Shown: in pieces, positions 50,769 through 61,392 of the stretch | Position numbering within the stretch: the first letter of the stretch is position 1 | How the letters are laid out: each line of letters starts with the position of its first letter | DNA from: Dermacentor variabilis | Taxonomy: Eukaryota; Arthropoda; Arachnida; Ixodida; Ixodidae | Length of the DNA stretch: 64,000 nucleotides | Direction: 5' to 3' | NCBI RefSeq assembly: GCF_050947875.1 | Contig: NC_134574.1 | Location: forward strand, 102,829,469 to 102,893,468 | Translations under genes and position numbers: made by a program | Notes under the pieces: generated by a model | The model's input: only the letters and a program-made list of their open reading frames with translations | What the model was told of the DNA's origin: nothing | Database searches by the model: none

Positions 50769-50799
50769 CATCCATCCATCCATCCATCCATCCATCCAG
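50769..50799. repeat. (CATC)n microsatellite
   Basis: About seven CATC units, just after the LINE remnant, perhaps its tail. Confidence 0.9.
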
Positions 50800-51384
50800 T
50801 GCCCGCAAATGACCGGCGCTTTCCGCCGATTTGCAAGTTCAGAAAACAGGCATGCAATAATCTGTGAGGGCCAGTCAACCTTACAGAATTAGCGAGCACG
50901 CTTATCGCGATGAGCGGTGAACTAAAACTTTGTTTTGGGCTAGTTGGCCCTCATATGATGGTCATGACGGCAGCGTAACTGAGATGAAGAGACACAGAAA
51001 CGAGAAGGCGCGCTTGTCATGTGTTTCTATGGGCCTTGTCTTCGTCTCTGTTGTGCTGCCGTTTTAACCAGAGTGACGGAAGCTACGCAAGCAGCCGTAA
51101 TAAAATGGGGTTGGTAATCTTTTCTACGGAAGATGCGACACCAATCAGCCCACAAATGTGGAGAGAGGAAATTACATGCATTCTGTTCGTGCCGTGGATA
51201 TAGTTATTTTCAGCTTTACAAAATTGTACACTGTGGTCCGCAAAAAGGCTGTATGGGGAGCGCTTTAAGAACCTATGTGACAAGCTTTCTTTTTTGTTTG
51301 TACAAAGCCGAAAGAAGAATCTTTCCGCCTCTGCATCGGTCTCTCTCTCTGGAGGGCGCTCGCATTTGGCGGAATGATAAGATC
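50800..51384. other. Intergenic, no gene seen
   Basis: No domain recognised. Confidence 0.5.
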
Positions 51385-51518
51385 TCCAGATCATATCCCT
51401 CAAGTCCTGGCTGTCCAGTACGCCCGTGATAGGGCTAGGAGGCTTGACCTCCCGGTCCCAACATGGGACTAGCCAGGCGGGTGGCAACACCTTGTACAGG
51501 ACATGAATAAAGTTTTTT
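51385..51518 (+). pseudogene. LINE ORF2 C-terminus and 3' end
   Basis: One frame reads SPDHIPQVLAVQYARDRARR then LDLPVPTWD and a TAG at 51470-51472, followed by AATAAA at 51506-51511. Same VPTWD/E ending as the copy at 8343-8795. Confidence 0.8.
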
Positions 51519-51560
51519 TCCTCCTCCTCCTCCTCCTCCTCCTCCTCCTCCTCCTCCTCC
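51519..51560. repeat. (CTC)n microsatellite
   Basis: Perfect CTC repeats directly after the LINE poly(A) region. Confidence 0.95.
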
Positions 51561-51609
51561 ACGCCTCCATGGAAACAATTATACATCACCACATTGGATC
51601 TACTTAATT

Positions 51610-51910
51610 CAGACGAGGACCTTCAACGACGCCCTCTGCAAGATGTGTAAGGAGAAAGGTACGCTAGACCATGTAATATGGGAGTACGCTGGCTCCCCAG
51701 GGACCAAGAAAAAGATTGACAGTAGTGAAGCCTGCGGGGCCTTGCTCCATGAGCGAGGCCGTAAACGAGCAGCGTCGAGCAATCCGCCTGGCCGTTGAGG
51801 ACGTGAAGACTCACTGTCCTCAACGCGCGGGGACTGCTTTGTCCCCCCCCCCCCACCACCTGCGTGTACGGTAAGAGGCGGGCACCCCAGCTCGATGGAA
51901 TAATAAAGTT
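51610..51910 (+). pseudogene. LINE ORF2 C-terminal remnant and 3' end
   Basis: LCKMCKEKGTLDHVIWEYAG is a zinc-knuckle-like C-terminus (CxxC...H). Downstream ALLHERGRKRAASSNPPGR and a stop, then ATAATAAAGTTTTCAATCAT near the end. A second, separate LINE copy in the same orientation as 51385-51518. Confidence 0.75.
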
Positions 51911-52019
51911 TTCAATCATTCAAAATCGCGTTGCGGAGTATGCCTGGCGGCGGGCAGTCGCCGTCTTCTACCCCAGCTGGCTCCGATGCTGGTCATCAAG
52001 CCAAAAAAGAAAAGGCAAA

Positions 52020-52260
52020 GCTAATTAAGATAGAATTAATTTAGGCACACGAACCCACTACCTCAAGTGGCAATCGAGCCCTCGAGCTGATGTGGAAGTC
52101 GAACCCACGACCTTTGGTGTTGTGGCGAAGTTAATTAAGACACCGTTAATTAAGGAACTCGAATCCACGAGCTATTGTGTTAATTAGGGTGAAGTTAATT
52201 AAGGTACAGTTATTTAAGGTAGCATCAATTAAGACACTCGGACCCACGACCTTTGGTGGG
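52020..52260 (-). repeat. Irregular repeat with PacI-like and B-box-like words
   Basis: GAAGTTAATTAAG-type words recur about four times, alternating with CGAACCCACGACCTTTGGTG-type words at about 52052, 52094, 52158 and 52237. The latter, read in reverse, look like tRNA B boxes (GGTCGTGGGTTCGA). Unit length is irregular. Confidence 0.7.
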
Positions 52261-53830
52261 AGAAAAGAAGTAAGAAGTTAAACGCATTCGAATGAGAATG
52301 TCAAGTATTTCAATTAATGTCTCCTGAGCGCGCAGGCTTTTGCCTTCACCCTTTGGCGCGTGCTAAAGTGACTGGCATTTTTTTTTTTCTTATGCGTTAT
52401 GCACGGCATTTAGTTGTTTCTGCCCGGTACCCTCAGTAGGACATGTGGGGCACGGCGTTTATATTTATTCGAAGTATACGAAGCGTTGTTCCGAGTGGCC
52501 AGCGATATATGTTTACACAGCGTCGGTTCATTGCAGGCTTTGTAGAAAGTTACTCATTGAAGCGTTCCAAGGCATCGTATACTGCCGCTAATCTAAATGT
52601 TTCCCAGGCTCCTAAAACAACACGAGAGACGGTTAAAATCCCGTGAAAATAGAATTTTAAGCGCAGTGCGTTGCGAGACTTTCACTTTTCTACTTTATAC
52701 GCAAGTGTTGCAGATAATTACTAAACGCCTGCTTTTGCATATTTTCTTCGTGCATCGTACGAGATTCGTAGTTTGTTTCCCCTGTGTCCGCTGTGAACTA
52801 AACAAGGTATGGTGTTGATATCTAGGGAATAAGTGGCATGGAAAGCCAATGCCCAGGCAATGTTCCAGATGGGTGGGTTAAATGCGCATTTTCCAGTAGA
52901 ATACATATATACAAGTGGTCCATAGAATGTTGTTAGACTGTCTGACGAGCGGTGTAGAACTTAGGCGGTTGCGCTGGCATAACTACAACTATACAACGGA
53001 GATCAAATTTTGCGAACATAAGGAGAGCAATACGCCAAGTTCATGTACGATGGTAAATGCGTGTTGATCAAACATAGCGTCAAAAATTTTGTAAGCAAGT
53101 GTTCGAAAGTATCACGCTACTGCTATTAGCTAGGTTTCCCAATGTCCCATGAGTTCTGCGTTTCAGTTATTTTACAGTTTGAAGGAATAGGCAGCATTTT
53201 AGGTGAAATGTGTTGTTTATAGTTTTAACGTTTTTGGCTTATCTAGAAGCGTTACCGATATTTATTCAGCCCTCATCTTTCTTTCTTTTACTTTTTATGC
53301 GTGTTATACAAGTTTCGCCTGGTGTCCTCACTGAACTAAAGGCGGCAGCTTCCTCATGTGTGGTGACGGTAAGCACAAGTTAATAGGTGATGTGTAGGTG
53401 AAGTTCAAAATAAAAGGGTAATTGGAGCTTTCGCAATAAATTATGCATGCAAGCATTCTAGAGTGTTCGAGTGTGTCTAACGACTGGGGAAGAACTGAGC
53501 CCGCTGACCTAGCAGAACTGTGAAAGCCAGCAAGTTCAAATTTAGTGAAAATTGGTGGGACACTATGCAACCTTTGTGCGAAGTTAAATGCAGTTGTATC
53601 AAACACAGGTCTTGTAAAAAAATCTTATTGAAGCGTTAGAGCGGATGATATGGCCGCTATCAGCTATGCTTCCCACTGTCCCGTGTTACGTTTCGCCTAC
53701 GACGCGCGGTTTAGCCGGCGCGACTGCAACAAAGCGGCAGAAATTTTGGCCCGTTCGGCGTCGCCGCTACGCTCCCCGCCAAGCGCGTCCAGGCATGTTC
53801 CGATGCCACGTGTCTTCATGTGCGTGTGTG
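52261..53830. other. Intergenic, AT-rich, no gene recognised
   Basis: Nothing recognised apart from short T runs. Confidence 0.5.
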
Positions 53831-54460
53831 AGTGTATGTGCCATTGTGCCCGACCGAAGGCGCTACGAGAGTAGAAGTCACCTTCTCCTCCCAGCCATTG
53901 TGCCCGACCGAAGGCGCTACGAGAGTAGAAGTCTCCTTCTCCTCCCAGCCATTGTGCCCGACCGAAGGCGCTACGAGAGTAGGAGTTACCTTCTCCTCCC
54001 AGTCTTTGTGCCCGACCGGCGGCGCTACGACAGTATGCGTCACCTTATCTCATTGTACAATCACGTGCTCGTCTATTGAGGGGTTCCTTCTTGCCCTCAA
54101 CTGCGAGAGTATAAAAGCAGCTGCCCCCGGACGCCAAAGGAGGGCTCCGATTTCTTCTGTTGAGTAAAGTGCTCTCCCGTCTCTCTACTTCGGTCAACCT
54201 GACCGCCAACTCTTTGCGATGTTAAAATAAACAAGTTGTTTTGTTGTTACCAGTCGACTCATGCTTTGCCGGGACCTTCGGATGTTTCCAGTTGTACCCC
54301 AGGCCGCCAGGCCAACGCTACCCTTGGGGCTTGCGACCTAAGTGCAACAACGGGCGTCAGCGCCGAGTTCCCATCAACAGGTCGTACAATCGGTGCGACC
54401 ACAACAACCGTTGCCATCGGTGGGATTCAAACACCCGGCATAGATGTAGGTAACAACAAG
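53831..54460 (+). mobile_element. LTR-like sequence (possible solo LTR)
   Basis: The order is a 54-bp minisatellite (53841-54056), GAGTATAAAAGCAGCTGCCC with a TATA box at 54110-54116, then AATAAA at 54226-54231, then an untranslated-looking region to about 54450. TATA followed by a poly(A) signal about 115 bp later is the layout of a U3-R-U5 LTR. No gag-pol frame and no second LTR is in the window. The ends are not defined. Confidence 0.5.
53841..54056 (+). repeat. 54-bp tandem repeat, four copies
   Basis: Units start at 53841, 53895, 53949 and 54003 and contain CCATTGTGCCCGACCGAAGG and CGCTACGAGAGTAG. The fourth is the most diverged. Since 54 is a multiple of three, three of the six frames stay open across all units and repeat 18 residues each. 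Confidence 0.95.
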
Positions 54461-54999
54461 TTTATATTTTATGGAAATGGTAGGGGGAGGGGGGTGGCAT
54501 GGTAACTACAATGTGCTGCAAAACTGTTACGTTCCTAATCAAGTTAGAAGCGCTGAACATAATTAGAGACGTCGTTTCTCCTTCGATATTTTCAGGCGTC
54601 ATAACACGTTCCGATTTGGTTTCAGCGATGTCCTCGGGGAACAAGCAAGACAATTTGTTTATGTGTGGCGAAAATAACGGGCGCCTTAGGGGCAATATGT
54701 GGGTAAACTTCAAAGACAGGCGACTAATTATGACATCTGCGGTAAGTTGCTCATGCAAGCGATACAGACCTCTATGACTGTGTTTCGCGAACAAATCATT
54801 TATCCCGTTGCTCTGGGAGGACTACGAACTCAACCGATATCAAATCTAGCGGAAATTGAATGGGTGCGGAGGCAGGGAGGACACGATGATAAATGTTATG
54901 GCGAAATAACGTGTGTTGAAGAATTACTGGCTTTTTAAAAAAAATATGAAACAATAAATGTACGAAAGCGTCACACATTTTAGTAAAGCAATGAAGGGG
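54461..54999. other. Intergenic, no gene recognised
   Basis: Nothing beyond short frames. Confidence 0.5.
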
Positions 55000-55246
55000 G
55001 CTAGTTGGTGAACGTTCATGGTTATATTGCGCTCAGTTTTACACAGACGATATTAAGGAAGGACAGGACGTGGACGGACGTAGCGCAAACTACCAGCTGT
55101 TTAATACTATTAAAGAACGCGCTTATATACAAGGAGATATGGCGCGGGGGGGGGATAAAAGATATGACAAGTTGATGAAATGTGATCATAGTTAATACCA
55201 AGTTAATATCGTCTGCCTGTGTAAAACTGAGCGCAATATAACCATG
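55000..55246. repeat. Head plus inverted repeat of the TAGTTGGT family
   Basis: After GCTAGTTGGTGAACGTTCAT, the segment GGTTATATTGCGCTCAGTTT and TACACAGACGATATTA (about 55019-55055) is inverted at 55204-55246 (AATATCGTCTGCCTGTGTAA and AACTGAGCGCAATATAACC). About 150 bp lie between the arms. The right arm abuts the (TA)n tract. Confidence 0.8.
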
Positions 55247-55249
55247 ATC

Positions 55250-55251
<2 letters not shown>

Positions 55252-55335
<84 letters not shown>
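55252..55335. repeat. (TA)n microsatellite
   Basis: About 84 bp of TA repeats between the inverted repeat and a SINE. Confidence 0.97.
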
Positions 55336-55340
<5 letters not shown>

Positions 55341-55500
55341 CAAACACCAAGGACAACATAGGGTAAATTACTTGTAACAACTAATTCAATTGAAGAAATT
55401 ATAAATTAATGACAATGAAAGCGGACGAAAAAAAACAGCTTGCAGCAGGTGGGGAAGGATCCCACGTCTTTGCATTACGCGTATCGCACACGTAAGTTTT
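55336..55500 (-). mobile_element. Second tRNA-derived SINE family, minus copy
   Basis: AACACCAAGGACAACATAGG, GAAATTATAAATTAATGACA, AACAGCTTGCAGCAGGTGGG and GGATCCCACGTCTTTGCATT match 32480-32665 in the same orientation. It too has (TA)n at its 3' end. Confidence 0.65.
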
Positions 55501-56131
55501 AGCAGTGCCGTATTACCGTACAGCACGTGCGGTATACGGTACGCTATTACCGTTCCGTACCAACCTACCGCGATGACCGAAGACGTTTTAGCTGAGTGTG
55601 CCGCTCGATGCGTAGGGCAATGTGATAATGACGATAGCGGCTAACATTGAGGCTTTGCAGAATACAATAGCTATGTGCTAAGCCGGAAATGTTCATTTTG
55701 GCGAATACGGGAAAGCTTTAGATTGTCCATACACGGCATTATTATTTGCAGAAGTGCCCGGCTACGGCAAACGTTGTGTCAGAAGGCCCGTAGCGAGATT
55801 TTGTGACACTTTGTCCTGCAACACGTGAAACCCCCCCCCCCTTTTTTTTTTGCTACATAGGTGTTCTTATCTAATCAATAAATTAAATAAAAAAGATTTG
55901 TGTGTTGTAATTCGACCGCTGCCGACACTGTGCACCAGCAGATAAGTAGAATACAGTTATTTACTGCAATAAAAACTCTGCCTCCCCTGTAAGTAAACTC
56001 TGCATCACTAGATGGCGCCACCAACCTGATGTGCTTTTTAAAGCGAGGTTTTCTTTGCCTCTTCGACTTTCCTATTGCTTTGCTGCTGCTGAAGTGGGCT
56101 GTTGCTGTCGCGCACACCGCCTCGGGGGGTC
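55501..56131. other. Intergenic; GTACGG-rich symmetry at 55505-55570
   Basis: CGTATTACCGTACAGCACGT and GCGGTATACGGTACGC form overlapping dyads similar to those at 62110-62195. A frame at 55875-56117 (-) has no recognised domain. Confidence 0.45.
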
Positions 56132-56139
56132 TCGGGGGG
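56132..56139. repeat. Target-site duplication, left copy
   Basis: TCGGGGGG, identical to 58025-58032. The word also occurs at 56122 and about 58044, so part of the match could be local G richness. Confidence 0.65.
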
Positions 56140-58024
56140 TAGAGTCACTGGAAAAAATTTCAGAGTACCGCAAAGGTCGGGATTTGACTGGCAACACTGA
56201 GCGGCCACCGCCATATACCCAGGCCCCGCACACTCTCAAGTTCAACAAATGGCCACAGAGGGCGAAAAATCAATCGAGGCGTGTTTCAGCGTAAGCGCGC
56301 AAGTGGAGCTACTGTAATGTGGTCGAATACTTTAATTTGTGCTTTTTCTGCTAGGGGCGCTGAACATGCTGAATTTTTTACTTTACACAAACCATTGACA
56401 TAAACAATCGAGGTGTCTAAGGATGTTTTGTTACCTGAGGCAAATAGGCAGTTGATCTTTCTTAATTTGATTGTTGAAGCTGCTTTTTAATCATAGCGTC
56501 AAGGTTTTTGTACTTGATTAACCGCCGACAGCCTATTGGTATCGATGTGTTTCCTGGCCGTTGGCGTTCGAATACTACGGCGGTAAAACATTTTCGAAAG
56601 CATGCTGGTTTCGTCTGCGAGTCATTACATAGACTTGCTGTAAAGAGGTCTACTTTTGGCAAAACATAGTACCTCATTTTGTTTAGGCGTTGATTATCAT
56701 AATCAATGCGGCGGAGGTTGAGGGAGTACGCTCGAAGGTACGTTTTTATGCCGTTGATCTCCATAACACCGTAAGTACGCAAACCGATGTCACAGAACAC
56801 CCGATGCATCATTGTGTGTTCTCCGTCATCGCTTGTTTGCTGTACGCCTACTAATTCTTCATTTCTTCAAGTGTTGTATCCTCCTTTTGTCCTTGTTCTC
56901 TTGTGCTTCACTTACAGTATGTCGTTCCGTCAGCTGTAATGCGCATTTGCAAAACCAATACGTTTGATAAGACGCAGTGGTTATCATAATTTCACTACAC
57001 ATGTATTAAGCTGGCACATATGGTTCAGATACAGATGCCTGTATGCGGACTTGCACGACGTTGATGCGGAGATTAGGATAATTATGACACCCGTAAGGAA
57101 GAGGCAGCTGACGGCCGTAAGCTGTTGCGTTCTTTCCGCCAAACTACCCGGCCTGGTAGTGCTGTAAAGATGCTGTATAAAAGTGACACGCGGTGACAGG
57201 GAAATTATTATACTTAGCAGCCGACCGTACGTTTTGTAGCTTAGGTCTTCTTTCTTGTGCGTTTGTGCTACCCTTATTAATGCGCCATTTCTTGACTATG
57301 TTCTTGACTATATAACCGCGTTTGTGTGGATGCGTAGACGTGTGCTTTTTGTTGTACTTGTAAAATGCAAATAAAATATTTTCAGGCTTACTCAATCTTT
57401 GGTGTCGTGTGCGTTTATTCCAGTCGAGGCCATCGTGCCACCTGGAAACCGCATTCGGTCAGTAGCCCTACACGAAATGCAACAGCTGTAGCGCGGCGGC
57501 ACAACTCGGGGTAACGGCGGCGTAATAAACGAAAAACCGCTCGGGATGCCCTTAAAAGTCAGTTCAGAGTGTGCCTTAACTCGATATGACTCTGCGCTAC
57601 ATGTATTCTGCTTCGCCTCGATCGTGCTCCCGCCAGTTTGGTTGCTGGGTGGCAAACGTAGCGCCTACATATATATGTAGGCGCTACGCTTGCCACACAG
57701 CAACTAAACTGGCGGGAGCACGATCGAGGCGCAGCAGCCAGAAACCCAGTAAAGCCACAGAACACTTGGTAAAGCGTGTGCAAAACCCCGTTTCCGTTTC
57801 CTGTTGTACAGCGCCACCTGTGGTCCCATACTTTAGTTCACGACGCCACCGCTACGCTTATTTCAGTAGCACTGTGGAAGGTACAGTTTCCCTTCTCTAA
57901 GTTTGTTTAAGTGTTCTGTGGGTATATGGCACCCCAAAGTCACGTGGTACGGTTGGGCCAATGAACGCGTCGGCGGCGCGGGGAAAACGAATGCGGTACT
58001 CTGAAATTGTTTCCAGTGACTCTA
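56140..58024. mobile_element. DNA transposon with 33-bp TIRs and 8-bp TSD
   Basis: The first 33 bp (from TAGAGTCACTGGAAAAAATT to ACCGCA at 56172) are the complement of 57992-58024 with one mismatch. The element is 1,885 bp. An 8-bp duplication and a TAGAG start fit the hAT consensus YARNG; P superfamily elements also make 8-bp duplications and have TIRs of about this length. No transposase was recognised: the longest frame is 56462-56812 (-), 116 residues, without a domain I know. It is therefore non-autonomous or carries a lost or diverged transposase. It contains a 130-bp palindrome near its right end. Confidence 0.75.
57608..57737. repeat. Long palindrome inside the transposon
   Basis: Inverted repeat centred at 57672/57673 (CTACATATATATGTAG). 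The left arm has TCGCCTCGATCGTGCTCCCG and the right arm CGGGAGCACGATCGAGGCGC. A few differences lie near TTTGGTTGCTGGGTGGC. Confidence 0.9.
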
Positions 58025-58032
58025 TCGGGGGG
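58025..58032. repeat. Target-site duplication, right copy
   Basis: TCGGGGGG directly after the right TIR. Confidence 0.65.
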
Positions 58033-58130
58033 TAGTGTTCCTGTCGGGGGGTGGTTCAGATAGCCACCTAGCGGGAGCTTTCAACAGTACGCGCGGGAGC
58101 AGTAGCAGACGACAACCCTTTGCAGCAAGG

Positions 58131-58285
58131 ATGGCTGAAGTTCGCGGTTGCGATTTCTCCTTTGTTCGGGCGCCAGACTGCTTCTTCTGCGGTGACAGCT
58201 GTAATCAAGAAGCTGACCTCTATGGGAGCGAGTATGAACACGATGTTACCAGTGTTTGGGGCAACATGATCCACATACGCGCCAG
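58131..58285 (+). CDS. Candidate first coding exon, Cys-rich, unknown
   Basis: The ATG at 58131 has a strong context (GCAAGGATGG). The frame begins MAEVRGCDFSFVRAPDCFFC and continues GDSCNQEADLYGSEYEHDVT to VWGNMIHIRAR. It then meets GCCAG|GTGCGT, a good donor at 58286. CFFCGDSC could bind zinc. No downstream exon could be joined, and I do not recognise the family; short Cys-rich N-termini of this look are common in transposon-related and lineage-specific tick proteins. It lies about 100 bp from the transposon at 56140-58024. Composition is balanced and codon-like, but the evidence is thin. Confidence 0.35.
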
Positions 58286-59174
58286 GTGCGTCCGGCAGAT
58301 AAACGCCATTAACCCCATTTACATAATGTGGAGCTCATGTCAACTAGTCGATAAATTTTGTTTAATGATGCGATGTTTCGATCGTTCTGTTTAGATTATA
58401 CCCTTGCCGTAATGCTGCTTTATACCTCAATAATAAGCACCCGTCGTTAGTGCAGACCTATATCAAACAAATCCGCACGGTGCGATGTCTGCATATGCCG
58501 CTGTGATTTTTCTGCCGATGAATACATGTGGCATCGCCGAATAAGTGCAGTCAAAGTCGCCTCAAGACGAGTAATTGCGAATTTATTGATGGAAACGCGT
58601 ACACTAGTCAACGAATTCACTAAACGCACGGGTTAATAAGAGCGCGTGTTAGGGCTGCACCGCCGATACAATTCTGCTGCATACGCCGATGAACTGCTGT
58701 TTCCGCTGCAGTTTTTGCAATTTTAAATTCCCCAAGGGAACTGGTTGGAAAAGTACAAAGCTAAAGTCTGACTAACTTTTCAGTGCTTTTTTTATGTTAC
58801 TAGAGAGAGGTGCCACATGACATATTTAATGGCAGGGTAGCGCCAGCCAATGTAGATGAGCGCGGGCGGCAAGGCTGGGTTTAGTTCTCTGCGGCGTAAG
58901 CATAATAAGAAAGAATTTAGTTGGGTATAAAATTGACATTCAAGGAGGGACTACGTTGTGAAATAAACAATTCACTCGGCGTGTTAAGTCTGCTCAGACA
59001 TCACCAGAGATGCGATGCGCGAACTTTTCAGCGGAAAATGGAACAAAAATACCATATGCAGCAACTATTAGCAATTCTCGCCCCCCTGAACTACCTATTT
59101 TCTAAACACATTTCCCCCCCCAAAAAACACAATATTTAAGATGCCCTCGGGCGAAAAGAATAAAGTGAGAAAAA
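58286..59174. other. Intergenic or intronic, no gene recognised
   Basis: AT-rich; no exon continuing the 58131 frame was identified. Confidence 0.45.
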
Positions 59175-59830
59175 AGCAAAGATAGGAAAGGCAGCGAGGT
59201 CAACCAGAAGAGCATCCGGTTTGCTACCCTACACTGGGGGTGGGGGAAAGGGGAATAGAAAGAGGAAAATGGTAGAAAGTAAGCACTAAGTGCGTGTGGG
59301 CGGGACACTACGCACAGGGACACTATAAGCGGTCTCTTAAGCCGGTGCACTTCAAGTATTGCACTAATGCACGACTCGCTTTTCGTGCCAGTGACGGGTG
59401 TGGCCACGGTCCGAGTATCTTTGACTCGTTGAACGGTCTTAAGTCCAGTCGGTGTAATGTTTCCCGCGGAGAGAGGCGTTGTACATCGTAGCGGGGGCCG
59501 GTACACAATAAGTGCTCGATGGTCTCCTCGCACCCACAGGAATCGCACATCGGGCTCTCGGCCATTCCCAGACGATAAGAGTATGAGTTCGTGAACGCTA
59601 CTCCCAGCCACAAGCGGTACAGCAAGGTTGCTTCACCGCGGGAAAGGCTAGGTGGCAGTTGTAGCCGTAGCGCGGGGTCCAGTTTATATAATCGGCAATT
59701 GTAGGCACTTGAACTCCAGAGATCTTGCGACTTCTTGCGTGCATGTAGGCGAAGTTCCCTGGCAGCGTCCGATCTCGCCAAAGGTATTGAACGCGTCTGG
59801 GTATCTTCGTGGGCAGACCGGGCAGCCTTG
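59175..59830 (-). pseudogene. LINE ORF2 C-terminal part and 3' tail
   Basis: The minus frame 59323-59781 stays open for 152 residues: MARSDAARELRLHARKKSQD, LPPSLSRGEATLLYRLWLGV, then MCDSCGCEETIEHLLCTGPR and a C-terminal RKASRALVQYLKCTGL. The segment after an RNase H domain and the CxxC...HLLC knuckle are typical of tick I/R1-like LINEs. The 3' tail phrase GGCAGCGAGGTCAACCAGAA and CCGGTTTGCTACCCTACACT is shared with 14435, 20370 and 32849. The best preserved LINE end here, but 5'-truncated. Confidence 0.85.
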
Positions 59831-61167
59831 TCGCGAAAATAATAAAGCTGTCAAAGAAGCACTTGTTTGGTATCATTCCGATAAAACGCAGCGTGATTTA
59901 TAGCCTTTACAGACGAGGCAGGGTGAAAACCTCGCAGCTCAAAAGAATCAACAAGAGTTATGCATGAAACAACTATAGCAACAGTTTTAAACATGTGCGA
60001 AGCCACGCATAAAATAGATGTGAAAGCATGAAGTGCGCGACAGCTGGTGGGAGGATTTACCGGGCCACATATAACCAACAATTTCAGTTCTTGCAAAGTT
60101 CAGTAGGTTTAACAAACAACACAATGCGATCATGCAGTCCTGCTGCCTAGCTAGCGCAACGCGGTAAAGAAGCGGAAAACAGCATAAGCGGCAAAAAGCA
60201 TTTCGAACTTTAGCGAAATACCTTTAAACCGCATGCTGTACTGCAGACGAACTTCCTCGCTTACGTGTCTAACTATGATCGAGTGGGAAAAAACACCGAC
60301 GCGACAACGGAAAGGATGAGAACAAGAAATTTCCCGCCGAAGCGACGATCCATTGCTACCGTTGTTGCCGCTGATGAGGCTTTGCGGGGAATGATCAGAA
60401 CCGTATCGCCGGCACGTTTTCGCCGGCATTTGAGCCCCCCACCCGGCAACAATTCTTCTTCGACATTCCTTGAAGCTTTAACCACCCCACACATGCGAAG
60501 GGCGTGGCCCATTTTGCTCTGAAAACGTGAATAAAACTGAGAAGCACTGTCAACGACACAACAAACTACGGCGCGTGGCTGACTCGTCTCCCGTGTGTTC
60601 TGCGTAAGGCCACCACCAGTGGCGCGTGCATCGGCGCGCACTAAGCGTTCAGATGACAAGCGCGAGTAAGAGAAGAAAGTGCGACCGGCGAAAATCGTTT
60701 TCGCCCCACCGCGTCGAATGTGCACAATGCCCTCTGGAGCTTCCTGGCTGTCGCCACGTTAGTCGCTGTAATTATCCATGACTCCCCTCAGAAGCATTGC
60801 AGAAACTGCAGCGCTTCCCTTTCTACTAACGTGCGAATCCAGAGGGGACACAAATTGAACTGTAGAGAGAAGCAGTGCAGAATAAGGAGAGCGAGAAGAG
60901 GCATATTCCATACAAGAGATGGTGGGAGATGACGTGAGAAGGCAAGGAAACCCCACTGCTATACGACAGCGGTTGCGGGGAAACAGGATAAGCCTATGCT
61001 CAAGGTACGGTACAGTACGTTGCTGCTATTTCTGAAAAATAAATACAAATATGTCAAGCGGGGAATTGGCGCAGGGCGTGCAGAAGCAGGGCCGCATTAA
61101 TGAAATCGCACCGCAAGTTTGAGGAGACACTACGGAAGCAGTCGACCCTCAAATCAACTCTTTTGTG
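59831..61167. other. Intergenic, no gene recognised
   Basis: Overlapping frames near 60.3-60.7 kb on both strands show no domain. Confidence 0.5.
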
Positions 61168-61392
61168 CCCACCGCGTTAGCTTTGCGGCTATGGCATTGC
61201 TAGAGGTCGTGGATTTGATCCCAATCGCGGCAGCCCCATTTCGACGGGGGCGAAATAGAAAACCCACGTGCACTTATATTTTGGGACACGTTAAAGGACA
61301 TCACGGTGTCAAAATTAACCCGGAATCCGACACTACGGCGTTCCTCATAATCCGAATGTGGTTTTGGCACGTACAGCCCCATAATCCAATTC
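61168..61392 (+). mobile_element. Ruka-type SINE, diverged
   Basis: CCCACCGCGTTAGCTTTGCG, TTGATCCCAATCGCGGCAG, CATTTCGACGGGGGCGAAAT and ATGTGGTTTTGGCACGTACA keep the family order. Part of the head between A box and B box is deleted. Confidence 0.8.

Noticed and set aside
53841..54056. CRISPR array
   Set aside because: Repeats are contiguous with no unique spacers, and the DNA is eukaryotic.
53645..54079. 144-residue frame with 18-residue repeats as a repeat protein gene
   Set aside because: Two other frames are equally open, and the region looks like the U3 part of an LTR with a minisatellite.
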